Below are positions 1 to 8,807 of a DNA stretch of 64,000 nt, one piece after another. This DNA is from JAIBAC01 sp046331095. Lineage in GTDB: Bacteria > Actinomycetota > Acidimicrobiia > UBA2766. The translations under genes were made by a program, and so were the position numbers. Numbering within the stretch: position 1 is the stretch's first letter; each line of letters begins with the position of its first letter. Location of the stretch: NCBI GenBank assembly GCA_046331095.1, contig JAXLRM010000004.1, forward strand, positions 868,001-932,000, written 5' to 3'. Under the pieces are notes generated by a model. It worked only from the letters and a program-made list of their open reading frames with translations, did no database searches and was not told the origin of the DNA.

Positions 1-165
1 GATGCTGTCGGCGCCGCCATCGCGAGCGCCGCGGACGGCGACGTGGTCCTGCTCTCGCCGGCATGCGCGAGCTTCGACTGGTACTCGGGCTACGCGGAGC
101 GAGGCGACGACTTCGCCACCGCGGTGGCCGCGAGGACGGGACTCGACACAGGAATGACCCGTTGA
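1..165 (+). CDS. murD: MurD, UDP-N-acetylmuramoylalanine--D-glutamate ligase (C-terminal end only)
   Basis: The window opens inside this gene and only the last 54 residues are visible. They carry the family's C-terminal signature, LLSPACASFDWYSGYAERG, where the Ala-Ser-Phe-Asp stretch lines the ligase active site. MurD adds D-glutamate to UDP-MurNAc-L-alanine in the cytoplasm during peptidoglycan precursor synthesis. The stop (163-165) sits at the head of the ftsW-murG-murCB-ftsQ run, the usual dcw order. The identification rests on this short tail plus context. Confidence 0.9.
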   Translation, partial: DAVGAAIASAADGDVVLLSPACASFDWYSGYAERGDDFATAVAARTGLDTGMTR

Positions 166-212
166 GACGTGCGACCGATGCGACCGAACGCCATACAGGT
201 GAACGCAGCGGG

Positions 213-1421
213 GTGACTGCAACCGGCACGTTGACACCGGGGGAGCGGGTGCGGCGCCTCGCCCGGTCGGGCACCACGCCGCTGTGGCTCCTGGTGGGAC
301 TGATCGTCACCTTCGGCCTCGTCATGACCCTGTCGGCGTCGTTGGTCTACGCGCTCGACTCGACCGGGTCGGCCTACACGGTGTTCGTGCGCCAGGCGCT
401 CTGGGTCGCGGCGGGCGTCGTCGCGATGCTCGCCTGTGCCGCGATCCCCTACCAGAAGTGGACCCGCTGGGTGCCCGTGATCGTCGTCTTGGTCTTCGCG
501 CTCCTGGTCATGGTGAAGGTCCCGGGGCTCGGCATCAGCGTCAACGGAGCGCGGCGCTGGGTCGGTTGGGGTCCGATCCGCCTCCAGGCGTCGGAGTTCG
601 CGAAGTTCGGGTTCCTGATCGTGGCCGCCGCGCTCCTCGCCCGGAAGCGGAGGCTGCTGCACGACCCGGTCAACGCGGTCGTTCCCGTCGTGTTCCCGCT
701 GTGGATGGGTGTGGCGCTGCTGGTGATGCTCGAACCCGACCTCGGCACCACGCTCGTGATCACCTCGATCTGCTTCCTTCTCCTCTTCGTCGCCGGGGTG
801 AGGCTGCGGCTGATGGGGATGCTCGGCGCGATCGGCGTGGTGGGAGTCACCGTGCTCGCCTACATCGAGCCGTACCGCCGCGCGCGGATGCTCAGCTTCA
901 TCAATCCCTTCGAGGATCCGCAGGGCGGTGGGTACCAGGTCGTCCAGGGCATGATCGCCATGGGCTCGGGCGGCCTGAGCGGGGTCGGACTGGGAGCGTC
1001 GCGCCAGAAGTGGATGTTCCTGCCGAATGCCCACACCGACTTCATCTTCGCGGTGATCGGCGAGGAGCTCGGGATGGCGGGTTCGCTCGTGCTCCTGCTG
1101 CTGCTCTTTCTGCTCGTCGCGTACTGCGCGCGTGCCGCGCGGCGGGCGCCGGACCTGTTCGGCACACTCGTGGCAAGTGGCGTCGCCTGCTGGATCGCGG
1201 TGCAGACGCTGCTCAACATCGGCGCCGTCACCGCTGTGCTGCCGATCACGGGTGTGCCGCTGCCGCTCGTGTCCGTGGGCGGCTCGAACATCCTCGTGCT
1301 CCTCGCATCGCTCGGGATCGTGATCAACATCGCGCGTCAAGGCGACCTCGAGGTCGCACGCTCCGAGTACCGGCGCCGGCGCTCGCGCCGCACTGCCGAG
1401 GCCGTCCACGATGCCGTCTGA
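213..1421 (+). CDS. ftsW: FtsW, SEDS-family septal peptidoglycan polymerase
   Basis: Integral membrane glycosyltransferase of the SEDS family that polymerises lipid II at the septum together with a class B PBP. About ten hydrophobic segments are visible, with family motifs such as GARRWVGWGPIRLQASEFAK and, near the C-terminus, PLPLVSVGGSN. The C-terminal tail is basic (RRRRSRR). GTG at 213 has an AGGTGA-like ribosome site about ten bases upstream and gives 402 residues. A TTG at 162 overlapping the murD stop would add 17 residues and cannot be excluded. The 3' end overlaps murG by 11 bases, implying co-transcription. Confidence 0.93.
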   Translation: MTATGTLTPGERVRRLARSGTTPLWLLVGLIVTFGLVMTLSASLVYALDSTGSAYTVFVRQALWVAAGVVAMLACAAIPYQKWTRWVPVIVVLVFALLVMVKVPGLGISVNGARRWVGWGPIRLQASEFAKFGFLIVAAALLARKRRLLHDPVNAVVPVVFPLWMGVALLVMLEPDLGTTLVITSICFLLLFVAGVRLRLMGMLGAIGVVGVTVLAYIEPYRRARMLSFINPFEDPQGGGYQVVQGMIAMGSGGLSGVGLGASRQKWMFLPNAHTDFIFAVIGEELGMAGSLVLLLLLFLLVAYCARAARRAPDLFGTLVASGVACWIAVQTLLNIGAVTAVLPITGVPLPLVSVGGSNILVLLASLGIVINIARQGDLEVARSEYRRRRSRRTAEAVHDAV

Positions 1422-2592
1422 GGCGATGCCGCCCGAGGTCGCGCCGCGCTGGGACGTCGTCGTGACGGCAGGAGGCACCGGTGGTCACGTGCTGCCTGCT
1501 CTCGCAGTCGTGGAGGAGCTCGTCGCACGTGGCGTCGGGCGCGACCGCATCGGGTTCCTCGGTGGGCGCCGCGGGATCGAGGGTGAAGCCGTGCCCGCAG
1601 CCGGGATCTCGTTCCGCGGCCTCGACGTCCGCGGCCTGCGCCGCGGCTTCTCGTGGGCAGCCATCGCCGCCAACGTGTCTGCTCTGTGGGCGATGTTGCG
1701 TGCCGTCCGGGCCGCGCGCGGGATCCTCCACGCGAGCGGCGCCGGAGTCGTGGTCGCCATGGGCGGCTACGCCAGCGTGCCCGCCGTGCTCGCGGCGCGC
1801 CGGCGCTCCCGGCGCCTGGTCGTATACGAGTCGAACTCGGTCCCGGGTGTCGCGACCAAGCTCGCGGCACGGCGGGCGACCGTGACCACGTGTGCGTTGG
1901 AGTCCACGGTCGCGCTCCTGCCGCGTGCGCAGAGGATCGGGTTCGTGGTGCGGCGCCCGCTGGAGCGTTTCGGCACGGACCCGGCCCTCGTCGAGGACCT
2001 CGCTGCCGAGGCGCGTGCTGTCTACGGAATCGACGCCGCCCGCAGGGTGGTCGTGGTGATGGGCGGCAGCCAGGGTGCTCACAGCCTCAACGAAGCGGTC
2101 CTCGGCCTCGCGCGCGAATGGCGCGACCGCGACGACCTCGCAGTCGTGCACCTCGTCGGGCGCCGCGAGATCGACGCCGTCCTGGAGGCGGCCCGTCCTC
2201 TCGAGGGGTCGGCGCTGACGTACGTGCCGATCGGCTTCGAGGACCACATCGACCGCGTGTACGCCGTCTGCGACCTGATGGTGTGTCGCGCGGGTGCGTC
2301 GACCTGCGCCGAGCTCGCGGCGACGGGGACGGCGGCGGTCTGCGTCCCCTACCCACACGCGACTGCGGACCACCAGCGCCTCAACGCAGAGGCCCTCGCC
2401 GCCGCCGGCGCCGCCGCGGTGCTCCCCGACGCGGCAGTGAGCGCCGCTTCCCTCGCCGAGTGCGTGGGCACCTTGCTGTCGGAGCCGCATCGCCTCGGCG
2501 CCATGCAGGCGGCGGCGGCCGCCTTGGGAGCTGCAGACGGGGCGGCCCTTCTCGCCGAACGCGTGATCGGCCTCCTCGGGGAGGCGGCATGA
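1411..2592 (+). CDS. murG: MurG, UDP-GlcNAc:lipid I N-acetylglucosaminyltransferase
   Basis: GT28-family enzyme at the inner face of the membrane that converts lipid I to lipid II. The N-terminal glycine-rich loop VVVTAGGTGGHVLPAL binds the acceptor side. Mid-protein VVVMGGSQGAHSLNEAV and the late CRAGASTCAELAATG match the UDP-GlcNAc-binding half. Length (393 residues) is normal. The ATG lies inside the 3' end of ftsW; a second ATG five codons on (1426) is an alternative start. The stop shares an ATGA overlap with the next gene, so the cluster is translationally coupled. Confidence 0.93.
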   Translation: MPSEAMPPEVAPRWDVVVTAGGTGGHVLPALAVVEELVARGVGRDRIGFLGGRRGIEGEAVPAAGISFRGLDVRGLRRGFSWAAIAANVSALWAMLRAVRAARGILHASGAGVVVAMGGYASVPAVLAARRRSRRLVVYESNSVPGVATKLAARRATVTTCALESTVALLPRAQRIGFVVRRPLERFGTDPALVEDLAAEARAVYGIDAARRVVVVMGGSQGAHSLNEAVLGLAREWRDRDDLAVVHLVGRREIDAVLEAARPLEGSALTYVPIGFEDHIDRVYAVCDLMVCRAGASTCAELAATGTAAVCVPYPHATADHQRLNAEALAAAGAAAVLPDAAVSAASLAECVGTLLSEPHRLGAMQAAAAALGAADGAALLAERVIGLLGEAA

Positions 2593-4910
2593 GCGCGGTG
2601 GCCGGCGGCTTCGACCTGTCGACGCCGCGGCGCATCCACGTCGTCGGTGCCGGCGGGACCGGCATGAGCGCGATCTGCACGCTGCTGTCGGCTCGGGGCC
2701 ACGACGTCAGCGGCTCCGACGCGAAGGACGGGCCCTTCGCGCGCTGGCTGCGGGCCCACGGTGTCCGCGTCGACGTCGGCCACGATGCCGCCCACGTCGC
2801 GGGCGCCGACGCCGTCGCGATCTCGTCGGCCGTCGGCGCCGGCAACGTCGAGGTCGTCGCCGCACGCGAGGCCGGTATCGCGGTGCTCAGCCGCGCCGAG
2901 ATCCTCGCGCTGCTCACCGCCGCGTACCGGACCGTCGCTGTTGCCGGCACGCACGGGAAGACGACGACCGCGTCGCTGCTCGTGCACGCGCTCGACGGCG
3001 CGCGACTCGATCCTTCCTACCTCCTCGGGAGCCAGCTACTCGCCACCGGCGCCAACGCCCACCACGCCGGCGACGTGCTCGTGTGCGAGGCCGACGAGAG
3101 CGACGGGACCTTTCTCGAGCTCGTGGCGGCGGCAGGGATCGTGACCAACGTCGAGGCCGACCATCTCGAGCGGTGGGGCGACCTCGCCGGTGTCGAGGCG
3201 GCGTTCCGCGAGTTCCTGGAACGGGTCTCCGGCCCTCGTGTCGTCTGCGTCGACGACCCCGGCGCGCGGCAGGTCGGCGCAGGGCTCGACTTCGTCGGGT
3301 ACGGCCTCGGTGCCGACGCGAGAGTCCGCGCGGTCGCGGTGGAGCCGTCGGCACGTGGTGCGAGGTTCCGCCTCGTGGTCGACGACGTCGACCACGGCTG
3401 GGTCAGGCTCGCGCTGCCGGGACGCCACAACGTCGTGAACGCGACCGGCGCGCTCGCGATGGCCCACGCGCTGGGCGCGGACGTATCCGCCGCCGCCGAG
3501 GGGGTCGCGCGCTTCCGCGGCGTCGGACGCCGCTTCGAGTTCCGGGGAACCACCGGAGGGGTCACCTTCGTGGACGACTACGCGCACCTCCCGACCGAGG
3601 TCGCGGCCGCGATTGCCGCGGCGCGCGACGGCTCGTGGGCAAGGATCGTCGCCGTGTTCCAACCCCACCTGTACTCGCGCACGATCGAGCACGCGGATGG
3701 TTTCGGTGCTGCCCTCGCCGGTGCCGACGTCGCCGTGGTGGCCGACGTGTTCGCGGCCCGCGAGGATCCCGACGACTTCCCCGGGGTGTCGGGACGCGTC
3801 GTCGCCGACGCGGTGGCCTCTCGCGGTGGCACCGCGGAGTACGTGGGCGAGCGCGCCATGCTGGCGGCCCGAGTCGCCGCGATCGTGGAGCCCGGCGACC
3901 TGTGCATCTCGATCGGTGCCGGTGATGTCACCGATCTCGCCGGCGAGATGCACCCCCTCCTGGAGGGGTCCGCGACCCTGCGCAAGCGCGACGCCGTGGA
4001 CGCGGTCGAGGCCGATCTCACGCCGTTGTTGCGGACCGCGCCTGTTCGTGACGTCGAGACGGGGACCCTGACGACGTACCGCGTCGGCGGCCGCGCTGCC
4101 CTCTTCGTCGAGCCGTTCGACGTCGACGAGCTCCTCGCTGTCGCCCGTGCCGTGCGTGCCCACGACGTCGACGTCCTCGTCGTCGGCCGCGGCTCGAACC
4201 TGCTGGTGGGCGATGCCGGCTTCCTGGGAGTCGCGTTGCGCCTCGGCCCGGGTTTCAACTGGATCGAGACCGACGCGGCGACGGTGCGCGCCGGCGCTGC
4301 CACACCGCTGCCGTTCCTTGCGCGAGCCGTGGGCCGTGAGGGCCTTGCCGGGCTCGAGTTCGGCGTCGGAATCCCCGGATCCGTGGGTGGCGCCGTGCGG
4401 ATGAACGCCGGTGGCCACGGTGCCGAGATGGTGGACGTCCTCACGAGGGTGGGACTCGTCGACCTGGCGCGGCCCGAGGCGGGTGTGGTGGAGCGGGCCG
4501 CGCCGGACTTGGGCCTCTCATACAGGCACGCCGCCCTGCGCGACGACGAGATCGTCGTGTGGGCGGAGTTCGGGCTCACGCCGGGGGACCCCGAGGCGAT
4601 CAAGGCTCGCCTCGCCGAGATCGTGCGCTGGCGCAAGGAGCACCACCCTGCCGGCGAGGGCAACTGCGGCAGCGTGTTCACCAACCCACCCGGCGACCAT
4701 GCGGCACGCCTCATCGATTCTGCCGGTCTGAAGGGCATGCGGGTGGGTGGCGCCTACGTCTCGGACAAGCACGCCAACTTCATCATGGCCGAATCGTGGG
4801 CGAGCGCCGCCGACGTCGTCGAACTCGTCGACGCGGTCAGGGCGCGGGTGCGCGCACGCCACGGAGTCGACCTGCATCCGGAGCTGCGCACGGTCGGGGA
4901 GTTCACCTGA
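2589..4910 (+). CDS. murC/murB: Fused MurC-MurB: UDP-MurNAc--L-alanine ligase / UDP-enolpyruvyl-GlcNAc reductase
   Basis: One uninterrupted 773-residue frame carries two consecutive enzymes of the same pathway. Residues 1-460 are MurC: a dinucleotide loop VVGAGGTGMSAI near the start, the ATP loop GTHGKTTTASLL near residue 120, and HxxRxxxR-like substrate residues (PHLYSRTIEH). A linker near 460-480 leads into MurB, a FAD reductase with the FAD motifs TYRVGG, VVGRGSNLLV and GIPGSVGGAVRMNAGGHG, and the catalytic region GNCGSVFTNP. MurB acts before MurC, so the order is reversed relative to flux. The start is an ATGA overlap with murG and the end overlaps the ftsQ start by one base. MurB-MurC fusions are known in a few other bacteria. 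Confidence 0.93.
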   Translation: MSAVAGGFDLSTPRRIHVVGAGGTGMSAICTLLSARGHDVSGSDAKDGPFARWLRAHGVRVDVGHDAAHVAGADAVAISSAVGAGNVEVVAAREAGIAVLSRAEILALLTAAYRTVAVAGTHGKTTTASLLVHALDGARLDPSYLLGSQLLATGANAHHAGDVLVCEADESDGTFLELVAAAGIVTNVEADHLERWGDLAGVEAAFREFLERVSGPRVVCVDDPGARQVGAGLDFVGYGLGADARVRAVAVEPSARGARFRLVVDDVDHGWVRLALPGRHNVVNATGALAMAHALGADVSAAAEGVARFRGVGRRFEFRGTTGGVTFVDDYAHLPTEVAAAIAAARDGSWARIVAVFQPHLYSRTIEHADGFGAALAGADVAVVADVFAAREDPDDFPGVSGRVVADAVASRGGTAEYVGERAMLAARVAAIVEPGDLCISIGAGDVTDLAGEMHPLLEGSATLRKRDAVDAVEADLTPLLRTAPVRDVETGTLTTYRVGGRAALFVEPFDVDELLAVARAVRAHDVDVLVVGRGSNLLVGDAGFLGVALRLGPGFNWIETDAATVRAGAATPLPFLARAVGREGLAGLEFGVGIPGSVGGAVRMNAGGHGAEMVDVLTRVGLVDLARPEAGVVERAAPDLGLSYRHAALRDDEIVVWAEFGLTPGDPEAIKARLAEIVRWRKEHHPAGEGNCGSVFTNPPGDHAARLIDSAGLKGMRVGGAYVSDKHANFIMAESWASAADVVELVDAVRARVRARHGVDLHPELRTVGEFT

Positions 4911-5875
4911 TGAGTGAGAAGGTGCGGACTCGTGGCCGCGTGGGCCGTGGGGTACGCGACGGTTTGGAGCTCACACGCCGCTTCACAACCGAGGTGAGCG
5001 CCTCGATACGGCACCGGCCCGGGCTCGACCGTGCCGGAGGCCGGCGCAGGAGCCGGCCGGTGGACCACGACGACGGCACCGACGTGCACCGTCGCATCGC
5101 TGCACGCCGGGCCGAGGTGGCCGCCGACGACGCCTTTGCGCGGCGGAGCCGGACCGTGAGTCTCGTCCTCGGGATCGTGCTCGCAGGCGCCGTCGCAGCG
5201 GTGCTGTTCCTGACGCCCGTCCTCTCGGTACGCGAGATCGAGGTGGCCGGCCTGGACGCGAGCTCCGGCGTCGACGCCGACCAGGTGCTCCGCAGCGCCG
5301 GCGTCCACGAGGGCGAGAACCTCCTGCTGGTCAGCTCCGCGGTCGTGACCGGCGGTGTCGAGACCGTGCCCGGTGTCGAGTCCGCGTCCGTGCACAAGAC
5401 GTTCCCGGGCAAGGTCCGCATCGACGTCGTGCCGCGTGTGGTCGTGGCCGTCACGCCGGCCCCGCACGGTTTCGCCCTGCTCGACGGATCCGGGACCGTC
5501 GTAGAGGTCCGCGCCGACGTGAGCGACCTGAAGGTGCCTGTCGTGCGCGGCTCCGACGCGGTTGTTCCGGCCGCCACCGACGTGGCTCTCGTGGCCGGTG
5601 ACCGGTGGGAGGACGGGCTCGGTCGTCAGGCGGTGAGCGCCGTGGCGGCCCTGCCTCCGGGGCGCCTGCCTCCTGTGCTCGAGGCGGGCTTCGAAGGTGG
5701 CGCGTTGACGATGACGTTCGCGAACACCCCCAAGGTGGTCTTCGGCACCGCCGATGCGATCGAACAGAAGGCCGACGTCGTCGTCCGCGTCCTCGCCGAC
5801 CTGCACGCGAGGGGCGCGGTCGTCGACTACGTCGACGTCTCGAGTCCGATCGTGCCCACGATCCGCCCGAAGTAG
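4910..5875 (+). CDS. ftsQ: FtsQ, divisome POTRA-domain membrane protein
   Basis: Bitopic divisome protein linking cytoplasmic FtsZ-associated factors to the septal synthase. The 321 residues have a long basic cytoplasmic N-terminus (about 75 residues), one transmembrane helix (LVLGIVLAGAVAAVLFL), then a POTRA domain opening with VREIEVAGLDASSGVDADQV and the typical VPGVESASVHKTFPGKVRIDVV segment. The start ATG (4910) shares one base with the murCB stop. Low overall identity is normal in this family; identification relies on topology, POTRA motifs and position directly before ftsZ. Confidence 0.88.
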   Translation: MSEKVRTRGRVGRGVRDGLELTRRFTTEVSASIRHRPGLDRAGGRRRSRPVDHDDGTDVHRRIAARRAEVAADDAFARRSRTVSLVLGIVLAGAVAAVLFLTPVLSVREIEVAGLDASSGVDADQVLRSAGVHEGENLLLVSSAVVTGGVETVPGVESASVHKTFPGKVRIDVVPRVVVAVTPAPHGFALLDGSGTVVEVRADVSDLKVPVVRGSDAVVPAATDVALVAGDRWEDGLGRQAVSAVAALPPGRLPPVLEAGFEGGALTMTFANTPKVVFGTADAIEQKADVVVRVLADLHARGAVVDYVDVSSPIVPTIRPK

Positions 5876-5946
5876 CCACGTGGGGGCGGGGCGTCATGCC
5901 CGAGATTGGCGTCGCGGGAGCGCAAACGCGCGCGCGGCCGGAGTCC

Positions 5947-5975
5947 TTGACCCCGGCCACGAATCTCCCTAGAGT
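5947..5975 (+). promoter_or_regulatory. Predicted ftsZ promoter (TTGACC-17-TAGAGT)
   Basis: In the 209-base gap before ftsZ, TTGACC (5947-5952) and TAGAGT (5970-5975) are separated by exactly 17 bases, a good fit to the main actinobacterial sigma consensus. A start near 5982 would give a leader of about 100 bases. The leader contains the heptamer AGCTGCA twice, flanking a small inverted repeat around CTCAACCCGAGGGT. A second TAGGGT -10-like element lies at 6064-6069. Prediction only. Confidence 0.5.
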
Positions 5976-6084
5976 AGCTGCAACCTCAACCCGAGGGTGA
6001 AGCTGCATCGACAACGGTCGCAGTAACGGTACACCGGTCTGAAGTAGACGTCAAGTCGAGCTTTAGGGTTGGTCAGGAGCAGCG

Positions 6085-7251
6085 GTGAACGCAGCCACGC
6101 AGAACTATCTCGCAGTCATCAAGGTCGTCGGCGTCGGCGGCGGCGGCAACAACGCCGTCAACCGAATGGTCGAGGCCGGCCTGCGAGGCGTCGAGTTCAT
6201 CTCGATCAACACCGATGCCCAGGCACTCCTGATGTCCGACGCCGACGTCAAGCTCGACATCGGCCGCGAGCTCACCCGTGGCCTCGGCTCGGGCGCCGAC
6301 CCCGAGGTCGGCCGTCAGGCCGCCGAGGAGCACCGCCACGAGATCGAGGAGGTCCTGCGCGGTGCCGACATGGTGTTCATCACCGCCGGCGAGGGAGGCG
6401 GAACCGGCACCGGCGGAGCACCGGTCGTCGCCGAGGTCGCCAAACAGCAGGGCGCACTCACCATCGGGATCGTCACACGCCCGTTCGGTTTCGAGGGCAA
6501 GCGCAGGGCGCACCAGGCCGAGGACGGCATCGAGGGCCTCAAGGACAAGGTGGACACGATCATCGTGATCCCCAACGACCGCCTCCTCGAGGTCAGCGAC
6601 GAGCACACGTCGATGAACTCGGCGTTCCGCTTCGCCGACGAGATCCTCTTCCAAGGGGTGCAGGGCATCACCGACCTGATCACGACCCCGGGTCTGATCA
6701 ACACCGACTTCGCCGACGTCAAGACCGTCATGCAGAACGCCGGCTCCGCCCTGATGGGCATCGGCCGTTCCGGCGGCGACGACCGCTCCGCCAAGGCCGC
6801 CAAGTCCGCGATCTCGAGCCCGCTGCTCGAGTCTTCGATCCAGGGAGCGAGCGGGATCCTGCTCAACATCTGCGGTCCGTCGGACCTCGGGATCTTCGAG
6901 GTGAACGCGGCAGCCGAGATCATCGGCGAGGTTGCCGCCGCGGACGCGAACATCATCTTCGGGGCGATCATCGACGACGCGCTCGAGGACGAGGTCCGCG
7001 TGACCGTGATCGCAGCCGGCTTCGAAGCCGACCGGCGCGCGGCGCGCCTCTCCGCGCTGGGCGGCGAAGAGGTCGACCTCGGCGGCGACGCCGAGCTGTC
7101 GTCGTTGTTCCAGAGCGACCTCGGCCTCGGCGACGACCTCGGCATCGACGAGCCGGCTCCGCGAACGTCGCGTGCGTCGCGCTCGTTGGGGACGTCGGGC
7201 CTCTCCGGGCTCGAGGACGACGACATCGACGTCCCGCCTTTCCTGCGCTGA
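6085..7251 (+). CDS. ftsZ: FtsZ, tubulin-like cell-division GTPase
   Basis: Forms the cytokinetic ring. Seen: N-terminal nucleotide-binding VVGVGGGGNNAVNRMV, tubulin signature GGGTGTG at about residues 104-110, catalytic T7 loop NTDFADVKTVM, and the conserved C-terminal peptide DDIDVPPFLR that binds SepF/FtsW-type partners. Length 388, normal for actinobacteria. GTG start at 6085 follows a clear AGGAGC ribosome site. Uncharacteristically, T7 has NTDF where most relatives have NLDF or NVDF. It lies after ftsQ with its own promoter region. Confidence 0.97.
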   Translation: MNAATQNYLAVIKVVGVGGGGNNAVNRMVEAGLRGVEFISINTDAQALLMSDADVKLDIGRELTRGLGSGADPEVGRQAAEEHRHEIEEVLRGADMVFITAGEGGGTGTGGAPVVAEVAKQQGALTIGIVTRPFGFEGKRRAHQAEDGIEGLKDKVDTIIVIPNDRLLEVSDEHTSMNSAFRFADEILFQGVQGITDLITTPGLINTDFADVKTVMQNAGSALMGIGRSGGDDRSAKAAKSAISSPLLESSIQGASGILLNICGPSDLGIFEVNAAAEIIGEVAAADANIIFGAIIDDALEDEVRVTVIAAGFEADRRAARLSALGGEEVDLGGDAELSSLFQSDLGLGDDLGIDEPAPRTSRASRSLGTSGLSGLEDDDIDVPPFLR

Positions 7252-7289
7252 GCGCGGCCCGGTCACCGGGGCTGCCACCCGGCTTCACC

Positions 7290-8042
7290 GTGCGCCGCGT
7301 GCCCGGCGCGATCGTCGTGGAGGGCCCACGGGCCGCAGGGGCGTTCACGATGCGGTCCGGACCCGTCGACGGCGCGTTGGGCGGCACCAACCTCTCGGCC
7401 ACCGTCGGCGACGACCCCGGCGACGTGCGCGCTGCCCGCCGCTGGGCCGGCGGTCTCGTCGGCGTCAGCGGCGACGATCTCACGTTCGGGTACCAGAGCC
7501 ACGGCTGCGGGGTCGCGACCGTGGTCGACACGTCCGCCGCCGTCGGCGTGGCGCCTTCTCCGCTCGAGGCGACCGACGCCCTCGTGACGGGCCGGTCCGG
7601 CCTCGGCATCGGCGTACTCGTCGCAGATTGCGTGCCGACCCTGCTCGTCGGCGATTCCACTGTCGGTGTCGTCCACTCCGGCTGGCGTGGCCTCGTCCGC
7701 GGAGTCGTCGCTGCCGCGGTCGAGGCGCTGCTCGGGGTCCGACCCCAGCGGAGCGGGTCGCTCACCGCGTTCGTGGGCCCCGCCGCCGGGGTCTGCTGCT
7801 ACGAGGTGTCCGACACGGTGGCGCAGGAGTTCGCATCTCGCTGGCCCGCGACAGTCGTCGAGGTCCTCGGGGAGGCGCGACCCCACGTCGACCTGCGCCT
7901 CGCGGTCGCGCTGGCGCTCGCCGACGCAGGCGTGGAGGAGTCGTATCCGATCGGGTCCTGCACCGTCTGCGACACCCGCATGTGGTCGCACCGCCGCGGC
8001 GAGGCCGGCAGGCAGGCCCTCGTCGCCGCGGTGGCGCCGTGA
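7290..8042 (+). CDS. pgeF: PgeF-type peptidoglycan editing factor (laccase-domain / YfiH family)
   Basis: Member of the YfiH/PgeF family, thought to remove misincorporated L-Ser-containing precursors; older annotations call it polyphenol oxidase. Metal-site signatures are visible: YQSHG, VADCVPTLL, VVHSGWRG, GPAAGVCCYEV, and the C-terminal GSCTVCDTRMWSHRR. The start is uncertain: GTG at 7290 gives 250 residues, and another GTG lies three codons later. It sits between ftsZ and yggS as in many Gram-positives, and its TGA overlaps the next GTG. Confidence 0.88.
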   Translation: MRRVPGAIVVEGPRAAGAFTMRSGPVDGALGGTNLSATVGDDPGDVRAARRWAGGLVGVSGDDLTFGYQSHGCGVATVVDTSAAVGVAPSPLEATDALVTGRSGLGIGVLVADCVPTLLVGDSTVGVVHSGWRGLVRGVVAAAVEALLGVRPQRSGSLTAFVGPAAGVCCYEVSDTVAQEFASRWPATVVEVLGEARPHVDLRLAVALALADAGVEESYPIGSCTVCDTRMWSHRRGEAGRQALVAAVAP

Positions 8043-8728
8043 CCTCTCCCGACGAGCGGGCGCGCACGCTTGCAGGACGCATCGAGACAGCCGCCCGTGC
8101 GGCCGGACGCGATCCCACTACGGTCCGCCTCGTAGCGGCCTCCAAGACCCGCACCGTCGCGGAGATCGTCGCGGCCGCACGCACCGGCGCAGTCCACGCC
8201 TTCGGAGAGAACCGCGTCCAAGAGGCGCTCCCCAAGATGGCGGCGACGCCGGGCGAGGGTCTGCGTTGGCACTTCATCGGCGGGCTCCAACGCAACAAGG
8301 TCAAAGACCTCGGCGGCTTCGAACTCGTCCACAGCGTGAGCTCGGCCGCCCTCGTGGACGCGATCGCCGAGCGGGTGCCGGCAGTGCCCGTACTGGTCCA
8401 GGTGAACATGGGTTTCGAGGCCCGAAAGGGCGGCGTCGCAGTCGACGCTGCCGGTGAGACCGTGCACCACTGCCTCGTCCGGGGTGTCCACGTCGAAGGT
8501 TTGATGACGATGGCCCCCCGCGGCGACCGCGAAGCCGCGAGGCGCTGCTTCGCGGGTTTGCGCGCCCTGCGCGACGAGATCTCCCACGATCTCGGCGTGG
8601 CCCTGCCCGAGCTGTCGATGGGCATGACCGAGGACTTCGAGATCGCGATCGCGGAGGGTGCCACTCTCGTGCGCGTGGGCCGTGCCCTCTTCGGGGACCG
8701 CCCACCACCGCGTCGAACCACCGGGTGA
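8039..8728 (+). CDS. yggS: YggS/PLPBP family pyridoxal-phosphate homeostasis protein
   Basis: Single-domain alanine racemase-like TIM barrel that binds PLP and buffers vitamin B6 and amino-acid pools. The PLP lysine is in RLVAASKTRTVAEI; other family blocks are FGENRVQEAL, WHFIGGLQRNK, VQVNMG and the C-terminal LSMGMTEDFEIAIAEGATLVRVG. The 229 residues are of usual size. The GTG start overlaps the pgeF stop by four bases. It is part of the ftsZ-downstream group leading to sepF. Confidence 0.93.
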   Translation: MTSPDERARTLAGRIETAARAAGRDPTTVRLVAASKTRTVAEIVAAARTGAVHAFGENRVQEALPKMAATPGEGLRWHFIGGLQRNKVKDLGGFELVHSVSSAALVDAIAERVPAVPVLVQVNMGFEARKGGVAVDAAGETVHHCLVRGVHVEGLMTMAPRGDREAARRCFAGLRALRDEISHDLGVALPELSMGMTEDFEIAIAEGATLVRVGRALFGDRPPPRRTTG

Positions 8729-8761
8729 CGCGCCGGTGAGCGAGGCGGCGCCAGGTCCGGT

Positions 8762-8799
8762 CCCCGGTACCGGGGGGCCGAACATGTAGGCTGAACCGA
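8762..8799 (+). promoter_or_regulatory. Palindrome and -10 element upstream of sepF
   Basis: Between yggS and sepF, CCCCGGTACCGGGG (8762-8775) is a perfect 14-base palindrome. It is followed by a -10-like TAGGCT (8787-8792), which would start a transcript near 8799, only about nine bases before the GTG at 8808. The palindrome falls where a -35 element would be, so it could be an operator, or a short hairpin. Function is not shown by sequence. Confidence 0.35.
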
Positions 8800-8807
8800 G
8801 GCTTACC

